Origin: M3007 sp041736625
GTDB lineage: Bacteria; Bacteroidota; Bacteroidia; Chitinophagales; Saprospiraceae
Reading direction: 5' to 3'
Assembly: GCA_041736625.1 (NCBI GenBank)
Contig: JBGSTG010000051.1
Span: 1-64,000 of the forward strand
DNA: 64,000 nucleotides
Made by a program: the position numbers and the translations under genes. Shown here piece by piece: positions 27,162-36,696 of the stretch. Numbering within the stretch: position 1 is the stretch's first letter; each line of letters opens with the position of its first letter. Below the pieces are notes generated by a model, which did not search any database, had not been told where the DNA came from, and saw nothing but the letters and a program-made list of their open reading frames with translations.

Positions 27162-29339
27162 TTAATGCAGCGCAACCTTGCCGTTGCCCAGCAGTCCGGA
27201 AACCCCGTCGATCCGATAGAAATAGATGCCGGCCTCCATATGCCCACACGGCATCTGTAAAAAGGTTCCGGTGAACCGTTCCTGGTGCACCACTCGGCCA
27301 AGTCGATCCGTCAACGTAAGCGTTTTTGTGCCCGAATCAACCAAGCCGGCTATTTCAAAACGAACATGCTCGCGGGCGGGGTTGGGATAAACCCTCACCG
27401 GGACGGTAACATTTTCCGGGCCGCCAGATGTACCCACGGTGGCCTGTTTGCTTCGAAAAATCACGCTTCGGTGATTGGCCAGGTACAAACGGTTATCGCG
27501 GCCTGTGAAAATCTGGAGTGTGCTGACGTTGTCCGGCATGGCGGCCAGCGCCGACCAGGTACTTCCGTTGTCCTGGCTGCGATACAGCGAATCCTCGAAC
27601 ACCAGAAACAGGTCGCCCGCCGGGTTGGAGCACATGACCGAAGCCATTCCATACTGCGTGCTGGTGAAGGTGGCCACTTTTTCCACAGTGAAGCCGGAAT
27701 TTGGCCCAATCCGGTACAAGTCGGAAAAGCGGGTTGCCGGGAAAAGATCGGTGAACGCTACCAAAAAGGTATAGCCGCCTGCCGTGCTGTGAATGGGGTA
27801 AGCTTCCACCGATAGTAGTTCAACCGTATCCAAAGCGGCCTGGTAAGCAAGGGTCAAACCGGAAAATGAGCCGGGCGTTCCGTAGATGATGTCGCCGTTG
27901 GGCTGAACAAACAACGTGTACGCGCCATTGCCCGGTATGGCCATATTTAGTTCCGACCAGGTGTCTCCGTTGTCGGTCGACTTTTGAATGCCGTCCAAAT
28001 GGTGCAGGTAGATGTCGCCCTGGTAACCCAATGAAAGACGAAAAAAGTCCTGCGTGTTCAGTTGGCCGGAATACGGCGTATTCCATTCCAGCCAATCGGC
28101 GCCGAAGTTGAAGCTCCGGTAAAACCGCTCGTTTTTTCCGGCGGCCAGCATCAACCCGTCTTCGCGTATGGCCAGTTGGGTAACATCCATGGGAGTCCCT
28201 CCGACTAGTGGGCGATAAGGTTCCCAGGATTGCCCTTCGTCGGTCGACCACTCATACGCTTTGCGTCGGCAGGTCAGGGCGTAGAGGTTGCCGGCGGGGT
28301 CCTGCTGAATATTGTCCACCGTTGGGAAAAGAAAGTTTTCCGCCAAATCCACCCAACTGACGCCGCCGTCGGAGGATCGCGCAAAGGTGTATTCCCCGCA
28401 GTTGTTCAAGTGGAACCAGTCATCGCCCGGCAATTTGACGTAATTATATCTGTCGGAAAGCTGGTTATAAACCGACCAGGTCAAACCGTCGTCGGTGGAG
28501 TGGAGAAACCGGCCCAGGTTATCTGCTGCCCAGATACTCGCTGCGGAATCAAACACCATGTTTTTTATGACGGGCTGGTTGCCTGATTGAGGCAATACCG
28601 GGCTCGGTTGCCAGGTCAGCCCCCCGTCGGTCGACCGGTACAGCCCGGTACGGTCCGAGTAAAACCCGGTTCCGGTAAAGGTATTGAACCCAAGGTACCG
28701 GAAAGGCTCAAGGCTTTGTCGGATAAGGTCAACTTTTCCGTCGGCGTCGAAATGGTAGAGGTAATGGGTGTTGCCTGTGTTCGTCCAGAGCAGTTGGTGG
28801 TTTTTATCCAGAGAGGCCAGTATGTTCACAAAACCCGGAGGCGTAGTATTGAGCTTGACCTCTGTATAAGTCTGCCCTTCATCTTCGGTGTAATAAATGA
28901 ACTTGTCGATGAATTGCACCCGCCAAAAACGGCCGCTGGAGTCGACATCAAAGGCCAATGCGTTGTTGGTCACCGGATCGGGGTTGTCCACGAATTCCCA
29001 GGCTTCCGTTTGCCCGTTGTACCGGTAAAGCACCAGATATTGATTCTGAAAATAAAAGTTGCCGGAACGGGTGTTGAAAAACCGGCTTTCGGTGAAGTTT
29101 AAAGGGGAAATTCCGTCGTCGGCCGCCACCCAACTAATGCCCTGGTCGTCGGATCGGTACATGTGTTGCCCCATAGCCACGAACAATTCTCCCCCGGCAG
29201 CCCGTCGGCCCACAGCATGGATGGAGTGGACGTCAAGCGGGCCCTGAAGCGGCTCCCAAAAATCGTTGCTTTGGCAAAAAAGGGTCGCGCTGTTCAGCAG
29301 GGCGCAACAAAACAGGAGGGTGTGGAGGTTCTTTTTCAT
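27162..29339 (-). CDS. T9SS-secreted BNR/sortilin-like propeller protein
   Basis: Protein of 725 residues with a signal peptide (ends ATLFCQ). The body is a long series of BNR/Asp-box repeats (S-x-D-x-G-x-T-W type, for example STDGGLTWQ and STDNGDTWS), a VPS10/sialidase-like beta-propeller. It closes with a T9SS sorting domain (VRVYPNPAREH onward). Asp-box repeats are structural, and no sialidase catalytic set is evident, so I do not call it an enzyme. It should be exported to the surface or medium. A promoter element lies at 29368-29375. Confidence 0.85.
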   Translation of the reverse strand: MKKNLHTLLFCCALLNSATLFCQSNDFWEPLQGPLDVHSIHAVGRRAAGGELFVAMGQHMYRSDDQGISWVAADDGISPLNFTESRFFNTRSGNFYFQNQYLVLYRYNGQTEAWEFVDNPDPVTNNALAFDVDSSGRFWRVQFIDKFIYYTEDEGQTYTEVKLNTTPPGFVNILASLDKNHQLLWTNTGNTHYLYHFDADGKVDLIRQSLEPFRYLGFNTFTGTGFYSDRTGLYRSTDGGLTWQPSPVLPQSGNQPVIKNMVFDSAASIWAADNLGRFLHSTDDGLTWSVYNQLSDRYNYVKLPGDDWFHLNNCGEYTFARSSDGGVSWVDLAENFLFPTVDNIQQDPAGNLYALTCRRKAYEWSTDEGQSWEPYRPLVGGTPMDVTQLAIREDGLMLAAGKNERFYRSFNFGADWLEWNTPYSGQLNTQDFFRLSLGYQGDIYLHHLDGIQKSTDNGDTWSELNMAIPGNGAYTLFVQPNGDIIYGTPGSFSGLTLAYQAALDTVELLSVEAYPIHSTAGGYTFLVAFTDLFPATRFSDLYRIGPNSGFTVEKVATFTSTQYGMASVMCSNPAGDLFLVFEDSLYRSQDNGSTWSALAAMPDNVSTLQIFTGRDNRLYLANHRSVIFRSKQATVGTSGGPENVTVPVRVYPNPAREHVRFEIAGLVDSGTKTLTLTDRLGRVVHQERFTGTFLQMPCGHMEAGIYFYRIDGVSGLLGNGKVALH

Positions 29340-29367
29340 GTGGTTATGGTATTTTTTGGTGGCACTG

Positions 29368-29375
29368 CAAATTTA
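29368..29375 (-). promoter_or_regulatory. Bacteroidota -7 element for the BNR gene
   Basis: Reads TAAATTTG on the minus strand, matching TAnnTTTG, 28 bases before the start codon. A TTG lies about 23 bases upstream of it. Confidence 0.5.
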
Positions 29376-29385
29376 GCATACTTTT

Positions 29386-29886
29386 TTACTTCCACGCACA
29401 AATAATCCCCCCCATCAACGCCAACGTAACCACCCAGTAACCGGCGTTGATCCAGATATACCGCCACGTTTTACGCTCAAACATCGCGTTGATGGCCAAA
29501 ACGGGCAATACCAGGAACAAGCCCGTGAGTATGCCATGCAAAACCCCGTGCCGGAACGTGCGAAAGTTGTTTCCGTATTTGTCCATGAATGCAGCTACCA
29601 TAGCGCCCGCTTCGGAGGAGGGGTCGGCGACATTCGGTTCGTTGGCAGTAGACGAATACACACCCATCTGGTGAATCACGATGAAGTTCAGCTGCACCGC
29701 CAGGAAAAAACCCAGCAGCAGGGTGAGACCGAACACCATGGGCATATTCATTTTTTGGGCGTCGGCTTCAGAGAGGCCCACCAGTTTCATCCAGGCGCTT
29801 CCGAAAACCTTGGGGTGGTACCAGATGGAGCCAATGAGCAGGGGGACAATAGCGGATACGAGCAGGGCAATCCAGTTGATCGGCAT
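29386..29886 (-). CDS. DUF1761 membrane protein
   Basis: Protein of 166 residues from the ATG at 29886 (MPINWIALLVSAIVPLLIG); the upstream in-frame start adds an unrelated leader. It has four predicted TM helices and the DUF1761 signature near the N-terminus (IWYHPKVFGSAWM). DUF1761 proteins are small integral membrane proteins of unknown function. It is divergent from the ABC transporter operon over 138 bases. Confidence 0.8.
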   Translation of the reverse strand: MPINWIALLVSAIVPLLIGSIWYHPKVFGSAWMKLVGLSEADAQKMNMPMVFGLTLLLGFFLAVQLNFIVIHQMGVYSSTANEPNVADPSSEAGAMVAAFMDKYGNNFRTFRHGVLHGILTGLFLVLPVLAINAMFERKTWRYIWINAGYWVVTLALMGGIICAWK

Positions 29887-29980
29887 GACAATTTTTTTGA
29901 AATGATAGAGGTTATGGTTGTTTTCGTGGGGCAAATTTCGCATTTCGCCGAAATAAACAAACCTTTCCGAAGTGAAATTT

Positions 29981-29988
29981 TATGTTTG
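29981..29988 (+). promoter_or_regulatory. Bacteroidota -7 element for the ABC operon
   Basis: Reads TATGTTTG, matching TAnnTTTG, 36 bases before the ATG at 30025. It decides that start over upstream in-frame ones that run antisense through the DUF1761 gene. Confidence 0.55.
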
Positions 29989-30024
29989 CGCAACATTTTT
30001 TTCCAAAGAAAACCCTGTTGCATC

Positions 30025-30912
30025 ATGGAGTTGATCATCGAAAATTTGTCCAAAACTTACGCCAACGGTGTGCGCGCCCTGCACGACGTGAGCCTCAGCA
30101 TCCCTCAGGGCATGTTCGGGCTGCTGGGTCCCAACGGCGCGGGCAAGTCCACGCTCATGCGCACCATCGCCACCCTGCAGGACGCCGACAGCGGCAGCAT
30201 CCGCATGGGCGAGATCGACGTGTTGCGCGAAAAAGACGCTGTGCGGCGCGTTTTGGGCTACCTGCCCCAGGAGTTCGGTGTGTACCCGCGCATCAGCGCC
30301 GAGATGATGCTCGACCACCTGGCCCAGCTCAAAGGGCTCACCAATAAAGGCGAACGCAAGGAAACCGTGTCGGTCCTGCTGCAAAAAGTCAACCTCTGGG
30401 ATGCGCGCAAACGCAACCTGGGCACCTACTCCGGCGGCATGAAGCAGCGCTTCGGCATCGCCCAGGCGCTGATCGGCAACCCCCGCCTCCTGATCGTGGA
30501 TGAGCCCACCGCCGGCCTCGACCCCGCCGAGCGCAACCGTTTTTACAACCTGCTCAGCGAGGTGGGCGAAAGTACCATCGTGATCCTGAGTACGCACATT
30601 GTGGAGGACGTGAAAACCCTGTGCAAAAACATGGCCATCATCTGCGGCGGCGAAGTGATGTACGTGGGCACCCCTCAGGAGGCGGTTGCCGGACTGGGAG
30701 GCACGGTGTGGTACAAAGCCATTGACAAACACGATATTCATTCCTACCGCACCCTGTACCAGGTGATCGCTACCCAGCTCAGCGGCGGCAAGCTGTTCAT
30801 TCGCGTGATCGCCAGCAGCCGCCCCGAGCAGGGCTTCGAGCAGGCAGAGCCTACGCTGGAGGACGTCTATTTCAACGCCATCTCGTCCAAAGTGGATCTC
30901 GTAACCCTCTAA
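30025..30912 (+). CDS. ABC transporter ATP-binding protein
   Basis: Protein of 295 residues, the nucleotide-binding subunit of an ABC-2 type transporter. It has Walker A GPNGAGKS (35-42), signature SGGMKQ (from 136), Walker B LLIVDEP (155-161) and a C-terminal extension of about 80 residues typical of this subfamily. It hydrolyses ATP to drive the permease encoded 12 bases downstream. Bacteroidota carry this pair with an M1-fused permease. The substrate is unknown. Confidence 0.93.
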   Translation: MELIIENLSKTYANGVRALHDVSLSIPQGMFGLLGPNGAGKSTLMRTIATLQDADSGSIRMGEIDVLREKDAVRRVLGYLPQEFGVYPRISAEMMLDHLAQLKGLTNKGERKETVSVLLQKVNLWDARKRNLGTYSGGMKQRFGIAQALIGNPRLLIVDEPTAGLDPAERNRFYNLLSEVGESTIVILSTHIVEDVKTLCKNMAIICGGEVMYVGTPQEAVAGLGGTVWYKAIDKHDIHSYRTLYQVIATQLSGGKLFIRVIASSRPEQGFEQAEPTLEDVYFNAISSKVDLVTL

Positions 30913-30924
30913 AGCCGCCGCACC

Positions 30925-33900
30925 ATGTTTTGGGATGTATTTTCCTTCGAGCTCCGCTACCGCTTCAAACGCCCGGCCACCTGGATCTATTTCGGGGTTT
31001 TTCTGCTGCTCACCGCCTTGATTATTGCCGACGGCGGCACCGACGCCAGCGAAAAGGTGCACCACAACGCGCCGGCCACCATCGGCAGCTTCATGACCAT
31101 CCTCGGCATCTTCTCCGTGCTCATCAGCTCTGCCGTGATGGGCGTGCCGTTGTTCCGCGATCTGGAGCACGACACCAAGGAGTACCTGCTGTCCACCCCC
31201 ATACGCCGCAGCGCTTACTTCTGGGGTCGCTTTTGGGGGTCGTTTGCCACGCTCGTATTCATTTGCAGCGGCGCCATTTTCGGGTATGTGCTGGGCACGT
31301 GGCTGGGTCCTTTGTTCGACTGGACCAAGCCCGAGCGCTACGGCCCCAACGATCCGGTGGCCTATCTGTGGTCGTTCGGCACCATCCTGCTGCCCAGCCT
31401 GTTTTTTACCGCCTGCATATTTTACGGCATGGTGGCCTGGCTGAAAAACAACCGGGTACTATACTCGGCGTCCATTCTGCTGTTCATCTTTTACCTGCTC
31501 GCGAATTTTCTGGTGCGCGACCTGGAGAACCGGGACCTGGTGGACATCCTCGACCCGTTTGCCATCAACACCTACGAAAACGCCGTAAAATACTACACCC
31601 CGGCGGAGCAAAATACCCTATTGACCCCGCTCACCGGAAACCTGTTGCTGAACCGCCTGCTGTGGGTGGGCATCGGGCTTCTGGTCATCCTGGGTGTGTA
31701 CAGCCAGTTCACCATCAGTCGTTTTATTGCGCAAAAAAGCAGCAAAAAAGTCAAATCCGACAACGAAGCAGCCGTGGAACGCGGAAGGCCCCTGCCTGCG
31801 GTCACCCCCGCCTTCGGCAAAAACTTCAACTGGACAAACCTCTGGGGGCTGAGCAAGCTGGAGTTCCGAAACATCATCCGCGACCCCTACTTCCTGTCCA
31901 TCATCCTCGGCGGCGTGGTGTTCCTGTTTCTCGACGACTGGATCGGCAACCTGCAATACGGTGTGCCCGACCGGCCGGTGACCATGAACATGCTGCTGTT
32001 CAAATCGTACAACTACAGCCTGTTCGTATTCATCCTGCTCATGTTTTACGCCGGCGAGACCGTGCACCGCGACCGGGCCACAGGCTTTGCCAACATCGCC
32101 GACGCCCTGCCCGTGCCCAACTGGGTGCAGCTGGGCTCCAAATTCCTGGCCGTCAGCGGCATCTGCCTGCTGCTGGCCACCATACCCATGCTGGTGGGCA
32201 TCGTGGTGCAAGTGCTGAACGGGTATTTTAACTTCAAACTTGAGTATTACCTCATTGATTTGTACGCCATTACCTTTTGGGACTACTTCCAGATGGCGCT
32301 TTTGGCCTTTTTTGTGCACGCACTGGTAAACAACAAGTTCATCGGGCATTTTGTCGGCCTGGCCGTGTGGGTGCTCATGTTTGTGCTGCGCTCCTTTCTG
32401 GAGTTCGACTACAACCTGTTCTTTTACAGCTACAAGCCCGACTACCTGATTTCCGACATGAACGGTTTCGGGCACTTCGGGGCGCCCCTCTTCTGGTTCA
32501 ACCTGTACTGGACGGCCTTCGGGTTCATGCTGCTCCTGCTGGCCGCCCTGCTGTGGACGCGCGGCGCCGACAACAGCCTGAAGATGCGCTGGAAGGCGTT
32601 TCGCGACCAGTGGCGGGCGCCCGTGGCCGGCGCCTTTTTCGGGCTGGCGGCTATCTGGCTGGCTGGCGGCAGCGTCATTTACCACAACGTGAGCCAGATC
32701 AACCGGTACCGCACCAGCAAAGAAGGCAAGCAGTTGCAGGCCGACTACGAAAAGCGCTACAAACAGTACGAGCGCCTGGCCCAGCCCAAAGTGACCGACA
32801 TGATGCTGTACGCCGACATCGTGCCGGAAGAACGCGCCATCCGCATGCGGGCGGTGCTCAAGGTGCAAAACAAAACCGGGCAGCGGCTCGACTCCCTGCA
32901 CCTCCTGTCCGACAACCGCCAGCAATACACCCTGCTGTTCGACGGGCAGGCCCTCTCGCCCGTGCACTACGACCTCATGCCGCGCCCCATGTTCACCCTG
33001 TTCTACAGCGCGCCAGACACCGGCGGCTACCGCATTTTCGCGCTGCCCCGGCCCCTGATGCCGGGCGACACGGCCGTGCTTGAGATAGCCACCACCCTGC
33101 AAAATCCGGGGTTCGTGAACAGCGGCCTGCGCCGCGAGATCGTGTACAACGGCACGTTCGCCAGCGCCGGCATACCCTCCATCGGGTACGACCCACAGCT
33201 GGAGCTGGACAGCGATGAAGACCGAAAAAAATACGATCTGCCCGAGAAACCCGAAGACCTGCCGCCCCACCGCGACCCCTACGGCGAACGCACCCTGCTG
33301 TTCAACGACGATGCCGACTTCATCACCTTCGAGTGCATCGTGAGCACGACGCCCGACCAGATCGCGGTGGCGCCCGGCTACCTGCAACGCGAATGGACGG
33401 AGAACGGCCGCCGCTATTTTCACTACAAGCAGGACAGCAAGATCAACTACTTCTTCAACGTGGTGTCGGCCCGCTACACCGTGCTGCGCGACGAGTGGAC
33501 GAGTCCGGACGGCCAAAAGGTCAACATCGAGATCTATCACCACCACGAGCACGACTTCAACCTCGACCGCATGGTGGCTGCGCTCAAAGACGGCTTGCAG
33601 TACTTCCACGAGCAGTTCGGGCCCTACCAGTTCCGGCAGGTGCGCATCCTGGAGTTCCCCCGCTATGCGGCGTTCGCCCAGTCGTTCCCCAACACCATTC
33701 CCTACTCCGAGGACTTCGGCTGGTACGCCGACTTCAGCGACCCGAACGACTACGATTACTTCTACTACGTGACCGTGCACGAGCTCGCCCACCAGTGGTG
33801 GGGCCACCAGGTGTCGCCCAACTACACCCGCGGCAGCAACCTCATCAGCGAGTCGCTGGCCGAGTACACCGCCCTCATGGTGGCCCAGCACCGCTATGGC

Positions 33901-34569
33901 GCCGACAACCTGCAGCGATTCCTCAAGTACGACCTCGACCGCTACCTGCGCGGGCGCGCCAACGAGAGCAAAAAGGAAAACGTGTTCATCAACTGCAACC
34001 GCCCCTACCAGTGGTACCAGAAGGGCAGCATGATCCTGTATGCCCTGCAGGACTACGTGGGTGAGCAGCAGCTCAACACGCAGATCCGCGCGTTCCGCGA
34101 CAGCTTCGGCATGAAAGAGACGCCGCCCTTCCCCGGCAGCTACGACCTGTACGCCTTTGTGGAAAAAGCCGTGCCCGACAGCCTCCGCTACTTCCTCGAG
34201 GACTCCTGGATGAAAATCGCCCTGTACGAAAACCGCATCCTGAGCGCCAAAGCCAAAGACCTGGGCAACAACCGCTACGAGGTAACGCTGAAGGTGAAGG
34301 CCCGCAAGATGTACGCCGACGAAAAGGGCAACGAAGAAGAAGCAGCCAACACGAACGACTACATCGATATCGGCGTGTTCGCCGAGGAAAAAGTGGAGGC
34401 CGACGGCAAAAAGCTCACCCAGCCCCTGTACCTGAAAAAACACCGGCTGACCAACGGCGAGCACACCATCGTGCTGCAGGTGGAAGGCAAGCCGGTGAAA
34501 GCAGGCATTGATCCGTACAACAAGTTGATTGATCGGGTGCCGGAGGATAACCGGGTGGGGGTGGAGTAG
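30925..34569 (+). CDS. ABC-2 permease fused to M1 aminopeptidase
   Basis: Protein of 1214 residues. The first ~600 residues carry about 12 TM helices in two ABC-2 type blocks, separated by a soluble loop near 270-300. Residues about 640-1200 are an M1 (gluzincin) aminopeptidase domain with the zinc motif HELAH (H952, E953, H956); the third ligand lies in SESLAEY with 19 residues between, as in other members of this fused family. The peptidase part follows the last TM helix and is likely periplasmic. The fusion suggests peptide processing coupled to export or membrane work, but the substrate is not known. It is translated with the ATPase gene (12-base gap). The sequence is strikingly GC-rich, which creates a 948-codon antisense open frame. 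Confidence 0.92.
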   Translation: MFWDVFSFELRYRFKRPATWIYFGVFLLLTALIIADGGTDASEKVHHNAPATIGSFMTILGIFSVLISSAVMGVPLFRDLEHDTKEYLLSTPIRRSAYFWGRFWGSFATLVFICSGAIFGYVLGTWLGPLFDWTKPERYGPNDPVAYLWSFGTILLPSLFFTACIFYGMVAWLKNNRVLYSASILLFIFYLLANFLVRDLENRDLVDILDPFAINTYENAVKYYTPAEQNTLLTPLTGNLLLNRLLWVGIGLLVILGVYSQFTISRFIAQKSSKKVKSDNEAAVERGRPLPAVTPAFGKNFNWTNLWGLSKLEFRNIIRDPYFLSIILGGVVFLFLDDWIGNLQYGVPDRPVTMNMLLFKSYNYSLFVFILLMFYAGETVHRDRATGFANIADALPVPNWVQLGSKFLAVSGICLLLATIPMLVGIVVQVLNGYFNFKLEYYLIDLYAITFWDYFQMALLAFFVHALVNNKFIGHFVGLAVWVLMFVLRSFLEFDYNLFFYSYKPDYLISDMNGFGHFGAPLFWFNLYWTAFGFMLLLLAALLWTRGADNSLKMRWKAFRDQWRAPVAGAFFGLAAIWLAGGSVIYHNVSQINRYRTSKEGKQLQADYEKRYKQYERLAQPKVTDMMLYADIVPEERAIRMRAVLKVQNKTGQRLDSLHLLSDNRQQYTLLFDGQALSPVHYDLMPRPMFTLFYSAPDTGGYRIFALPRPLMPGDTAVLEIATTLQNPGFVNSGLRREIVYNGTFASAGIPSIGYDPQLELDSDEDRKKYDLPEKPEDLPPHRDPYGERTLLFNDDADFITFECIVSTTPDQIAVAPGYLQREWTENGRRYFHYKQDSKINYFFNVVSARYTVLRDEWTSPDGQKVNIEIYHHHEHDFNLDRMVAALKDGLQYFHEQFGPYQFRQVRILEFPRYAAFAQSFPNTIPYSEDFGWYADFSDPNDYDYFYYVTVHELAHQWWGHQVSPNYTRGSNLISESLAEYTALMVAQHRYGADNLQRFLKYDLDRYLRGRANESKKENVFINCNRPYQWYQKGSMILYALQDYVGEQQLNTQIRAFRDSFGMKETPPFPGSYDLYAFVEKAVPDSLRYFLEDSWMKIALYENRILSAKAKDLGNNRYEVTLKVKARKMYADEKGNEEEAANTNDYIDIGVFAEEKVEADGKKLTQPLYLKKHRLTNGEHTIVLQVEGKPVKAGIDPYNKLIDRVPEDNRVGVE

Positions 34570-34634
34570 GGATTTTTTCTAATGTTTAGGTAAATAGGTT
34601 GCCTCCTCCTCACTGGCCATTCGGCATTTCCATA

Positions 34635-34673
34635 TGGCATGATTGACCGGAACCCTGCCCGGAAATCATGCCA
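34635..34673. terminator. inverted repeat between convergent genes
   Basis: TGGCATGATT at 34635-34644 pairs perfectly with AATCATGCCA at 34664-34673 around a loop that holds a further CCGG/CCGG pair. It lies between the stop codons of the permease/M1 gene and the Zn-ribbon gene. There is no T-run, so a bidirectional terminator role is only possible. Confidence 0.35.
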
Positions 34674-34696
34674 CTGTGTGTGAGGGGGCAGAACCC

Positions 34697-35050
34697 TCAG
34701 CCTTTTTTGCGCACCACGAGCACCTGCTGGTCGGAGAAGTCCATCCATGCGTAGTCGTACACGATGCGGTACATTTTGTTTTCTTTATTAAAGTAGATGC
34801 CTGTCATAAACTCCCAGCGAAAGCCGGCTCGGGTGAGCGTCGGGCGGTCGAGCATGATCTTGTGCGCCTTGCCGGCGAGCATGGCGAGTATTTCCCAGTT
34901 GCGGTGCAGGTAGGCGTCGGTTTCGGCCACGGCGTCTTTGGTGGCCCGGCGCATCCTGGCGTTGTGGGCGTTTTTGCAGGCGGTGTTGCAGAATTTTTTG
35001 TCGCTGCGGCCGTGCAGGGGTCTGCCGCATTCCTGACATTTTCGATCCAT
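34697..35050 (-). CDS. small Zn-ribbon protein
   Basis: Protein of 117 residues from the ATG at 35050; a TTG 15 bases upstream is also in frame. The N-terminus has four cysteines arranged C-x2-C ... C-x3-C (CQEC, FCNTAC), with GRSDKKFCNTACKNA resembling the Zn-ribbon or MYM-like finger of a family of small Bacteroidota proteins. The remaining ~85 residues are mixed alpha/beta and end in a basic VVRKKG. It may bind nucleic acid, but I cannot name a role. It is convergent with the ABC operon, and upstream lies an AT-rich stretch followed by the IS66 element. Confidence 0.7.
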   Translation of the reverse strand: MDRKCQECGRPLHGRSDKKFCNTACKNAHNARMRRATKDAVAETDAYLHRNWEILAMLAGKAHKIMLDRPTLTRAGFRWEFMTGIYFNKENKMYRIVYDYAWMDFSDQQVLVVRKKG

Positions 35051-35065
35051 GATGCAAATATCCAA

Positions 35066-35193
35066 TTTTATTCGATTTTATTCGATTTTATCGGATACAA
35101 CGGATAAACAACCGGTAATCATCAATTATTTTTTTATATCATTGATTGACAGTTGTTTTTGTCTAAAAATCGAGTGTGATTTGTAGAAAAAAC
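35066..35193. other. AT-rich spacer between Zn-ribbon gene and IS66
   Basis: About 128 bases, visibly AT-rich compared with the neighbourhood, with a short direct repeat (ATTTTATTCG at 35066-35086). It probably carries the promoter of the Zn-ribbon gene. It does not contain the missing 3' end of the DM13 gene that the IS66 element interrupts. Confidence 0.45.
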
Positions 35194-35208
35194 GTAACTA
35201 GTCAGGGT
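35194..35208 (+). repeat. IS66 left terminal inverted repeat
   Basis: GTAACTAGTCAGGGT, the exact inverse of the right end. The transposase stop codon (TAG at 35198-35200, minus strand) lies inside it. Confidence 0.9.
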
Positions 35209-36664
35209 TAGCCAGCCGCATAAATTCGGAATTGCCGTCGACAAATACCTGTACCAGTGTTTGAAGGGGACAAGCGGCTTGTTTGACAGCGGTGCTGATG
35301 AGCGAACGGATTTGCATAAATTCTTCGGCAGAGGTCAATGCCCGGAATCCACCCGACACTTTGGCGCGCACTTTATTCATGCGCAAGTCCCGTTCGGCCT
35401 GATTGTTGGTGAATTCTGCCAGCGCTTCGGTCATGAAGCGCAATATGTCATCTTCCCGGTCTCGTAAGCGAACGAGCAGATTGTAGGTTTTGGACTGTTT
35501 GGTGGTGCCCCGCACTTGCCCGTCCGGTCTTTGGGCAGGTGGATTCATACTCAGCCCTTTTTGAATGAGTTGGCGGTATCTTTTGCGATGTCGGCCTTGC
35601 CAGCGGTGGTCGGCTACCTGTTCACTTCGACCTTCGACCTGTTTTTTGATGCGGAGCAACAGTTCGATCATCGGTTGGGCCCATGGTTTTTGAGCGTCTC
35701 GTTCGATGGCGAAGTGCAACTCCCGAAGGATGTGTGCGCAGCACAAGCTATTGCGGCCTTGCGCATAATCGTTATAGGCACGATAGGAGTCCCGATGCAG
35801 TATGCCGTTGAATTTGGGCAGAATATCCATATCCTGATGCGCTTTTTGCCCCCGACGTTTGTGAATGCCGAAGAAAGAGAGCAGCAAGGTGGACGCCACA
35901 TGTGCCCAATGGTTAACCCCGCCGACCTTAATGCCTGTCTCATCAAAATGAGCGCTGGGCGCTTTCACGATGCTTTGCCGCAAGGTCTGAATGAACGGTT
36001 CAATCCGTTTGGTGGCCGCCTTACGGAAGTTATTCAGCGTACCGGTGCTCAGCTCAATTCCAAAAACGCCCAAGAGTTCTTTGATCCGTTTCTGTGGTAT
36101 AAATTGATACGTAGACATATACACCGCCAAGGCTTTAACATTGGGGCCATATTCAAATTCATGTTGGAGTTCACTCCCCCCAGCCTGCCAGCGAACCCCG
36201 CAAGCGGGGCAGGTTTTCACCTCTATACGGTGTTCGATCACCGTGGTCTTAATTTCCGGAATATCCTCGATTTGTTTGCGAATAATCTCATCCACCGGCA
36301 CCTGGCGCAAATCCTGCCCACACCCCGGACAGTCGCCAAGGGTGTACTCAAGCTTTTCATTCGGATTGTCTTTCAACTTCCCACCCTGGCCTTTATGCCC
36401 TTTTTGCCCGCCAGCTTTGCGAGCCGATGGCCCGCTATCCGATTTTTTCACTGATCCGTAAGTATCTTGACTCGGTGGTTTGGAAGAATTGCGGCTGTTT
36501 TGGGCTATTTGGTCTCTCAAACGCCTGTTCTCTTCGTGCAGACGTTGGTTCTCTTCGTGCAACTCCTCGCAAAACGGCATAAACAACTCTACCAACATCC
36601 GCCCTTCCGGGCTAAGATTCGGTAAAAGTGATTCGACTTTCCGTTTCAGTTCTTCAAATTTCAC
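35198..36664 (-). CDS. tnpC: IS66-family transposase
   Basis: Protein of 488 residues, full length for an IS66 TnpC. It has an N-terminal leucine-rich coiled coil (about 30-55), a Ser/Thr/Pro-rich linker with SSKPPSQD, a zinc-binding segment with two C-x2-C pairs (CPGCG, CPACG) and a DDE core: D in HFDETG, D in HRDSYRAY and E in NNQAERDLRM. It catalyses cut-and-paste type transposition of the element. The stop codon is inside the left terminal repeat, and the start is 65 bases inside the right end. The frame is intact, so the element could be active. Confidence 0.93.
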   Translation of the reverse strand: MKFEELKRKVESLLPNLSPEGRMLVELFMPFCEELHEENQRLHEENRRLRDQIAQNSRNSSKPPSQDTYGSVKKSDSGPSARKAGGQKGHKGQGGKLKDNPNEKLEYTLGDCPGCGQDLRQVPVDEIIRKQIEDIPEIKTTVIEHRIEVKTCPACGVRWQAGGSELQHEFEYGPNVKALAVYMSTYQFIPQKRIKELLGVFGIELSTGTLNNFRKAATKRIEPFIQTLRQSIVKAPSAHFDETGIKVGGVNHWAHVASTLLLSFFGIHKRRGQKAHQDMDILPKFNGILHRDSYRAYNDYAQGRNSLCCAHILRELHFAIERDAQKPWAQPMIELLLRIKKQVEGRSEQVADHRWQGRHRKRYRQLIQKGLSMNPPAQRPDGQVRGTTKQSKTYNLLVRLRDREDDILRFMTEALAEFTNNQAERDLRMNKVRAKVSGGFRALTSAEEFMQIRSLISTAVKQAACPLQTLVQVFVDGNSEFMRLANPD

Positions 36665-36696
36665 CCCAAAAAATACGGACTTTTTGTAAAATCAAA

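Noticed and set aside
31618..34464. 948-codon open frame antisense to the permease/M1 gene
   Set aside because: Its translation is low-complexity (V/H/G/Q rich), an effect of GC-rich codons on the other strand, where a clear ABC/M1 protein lies.
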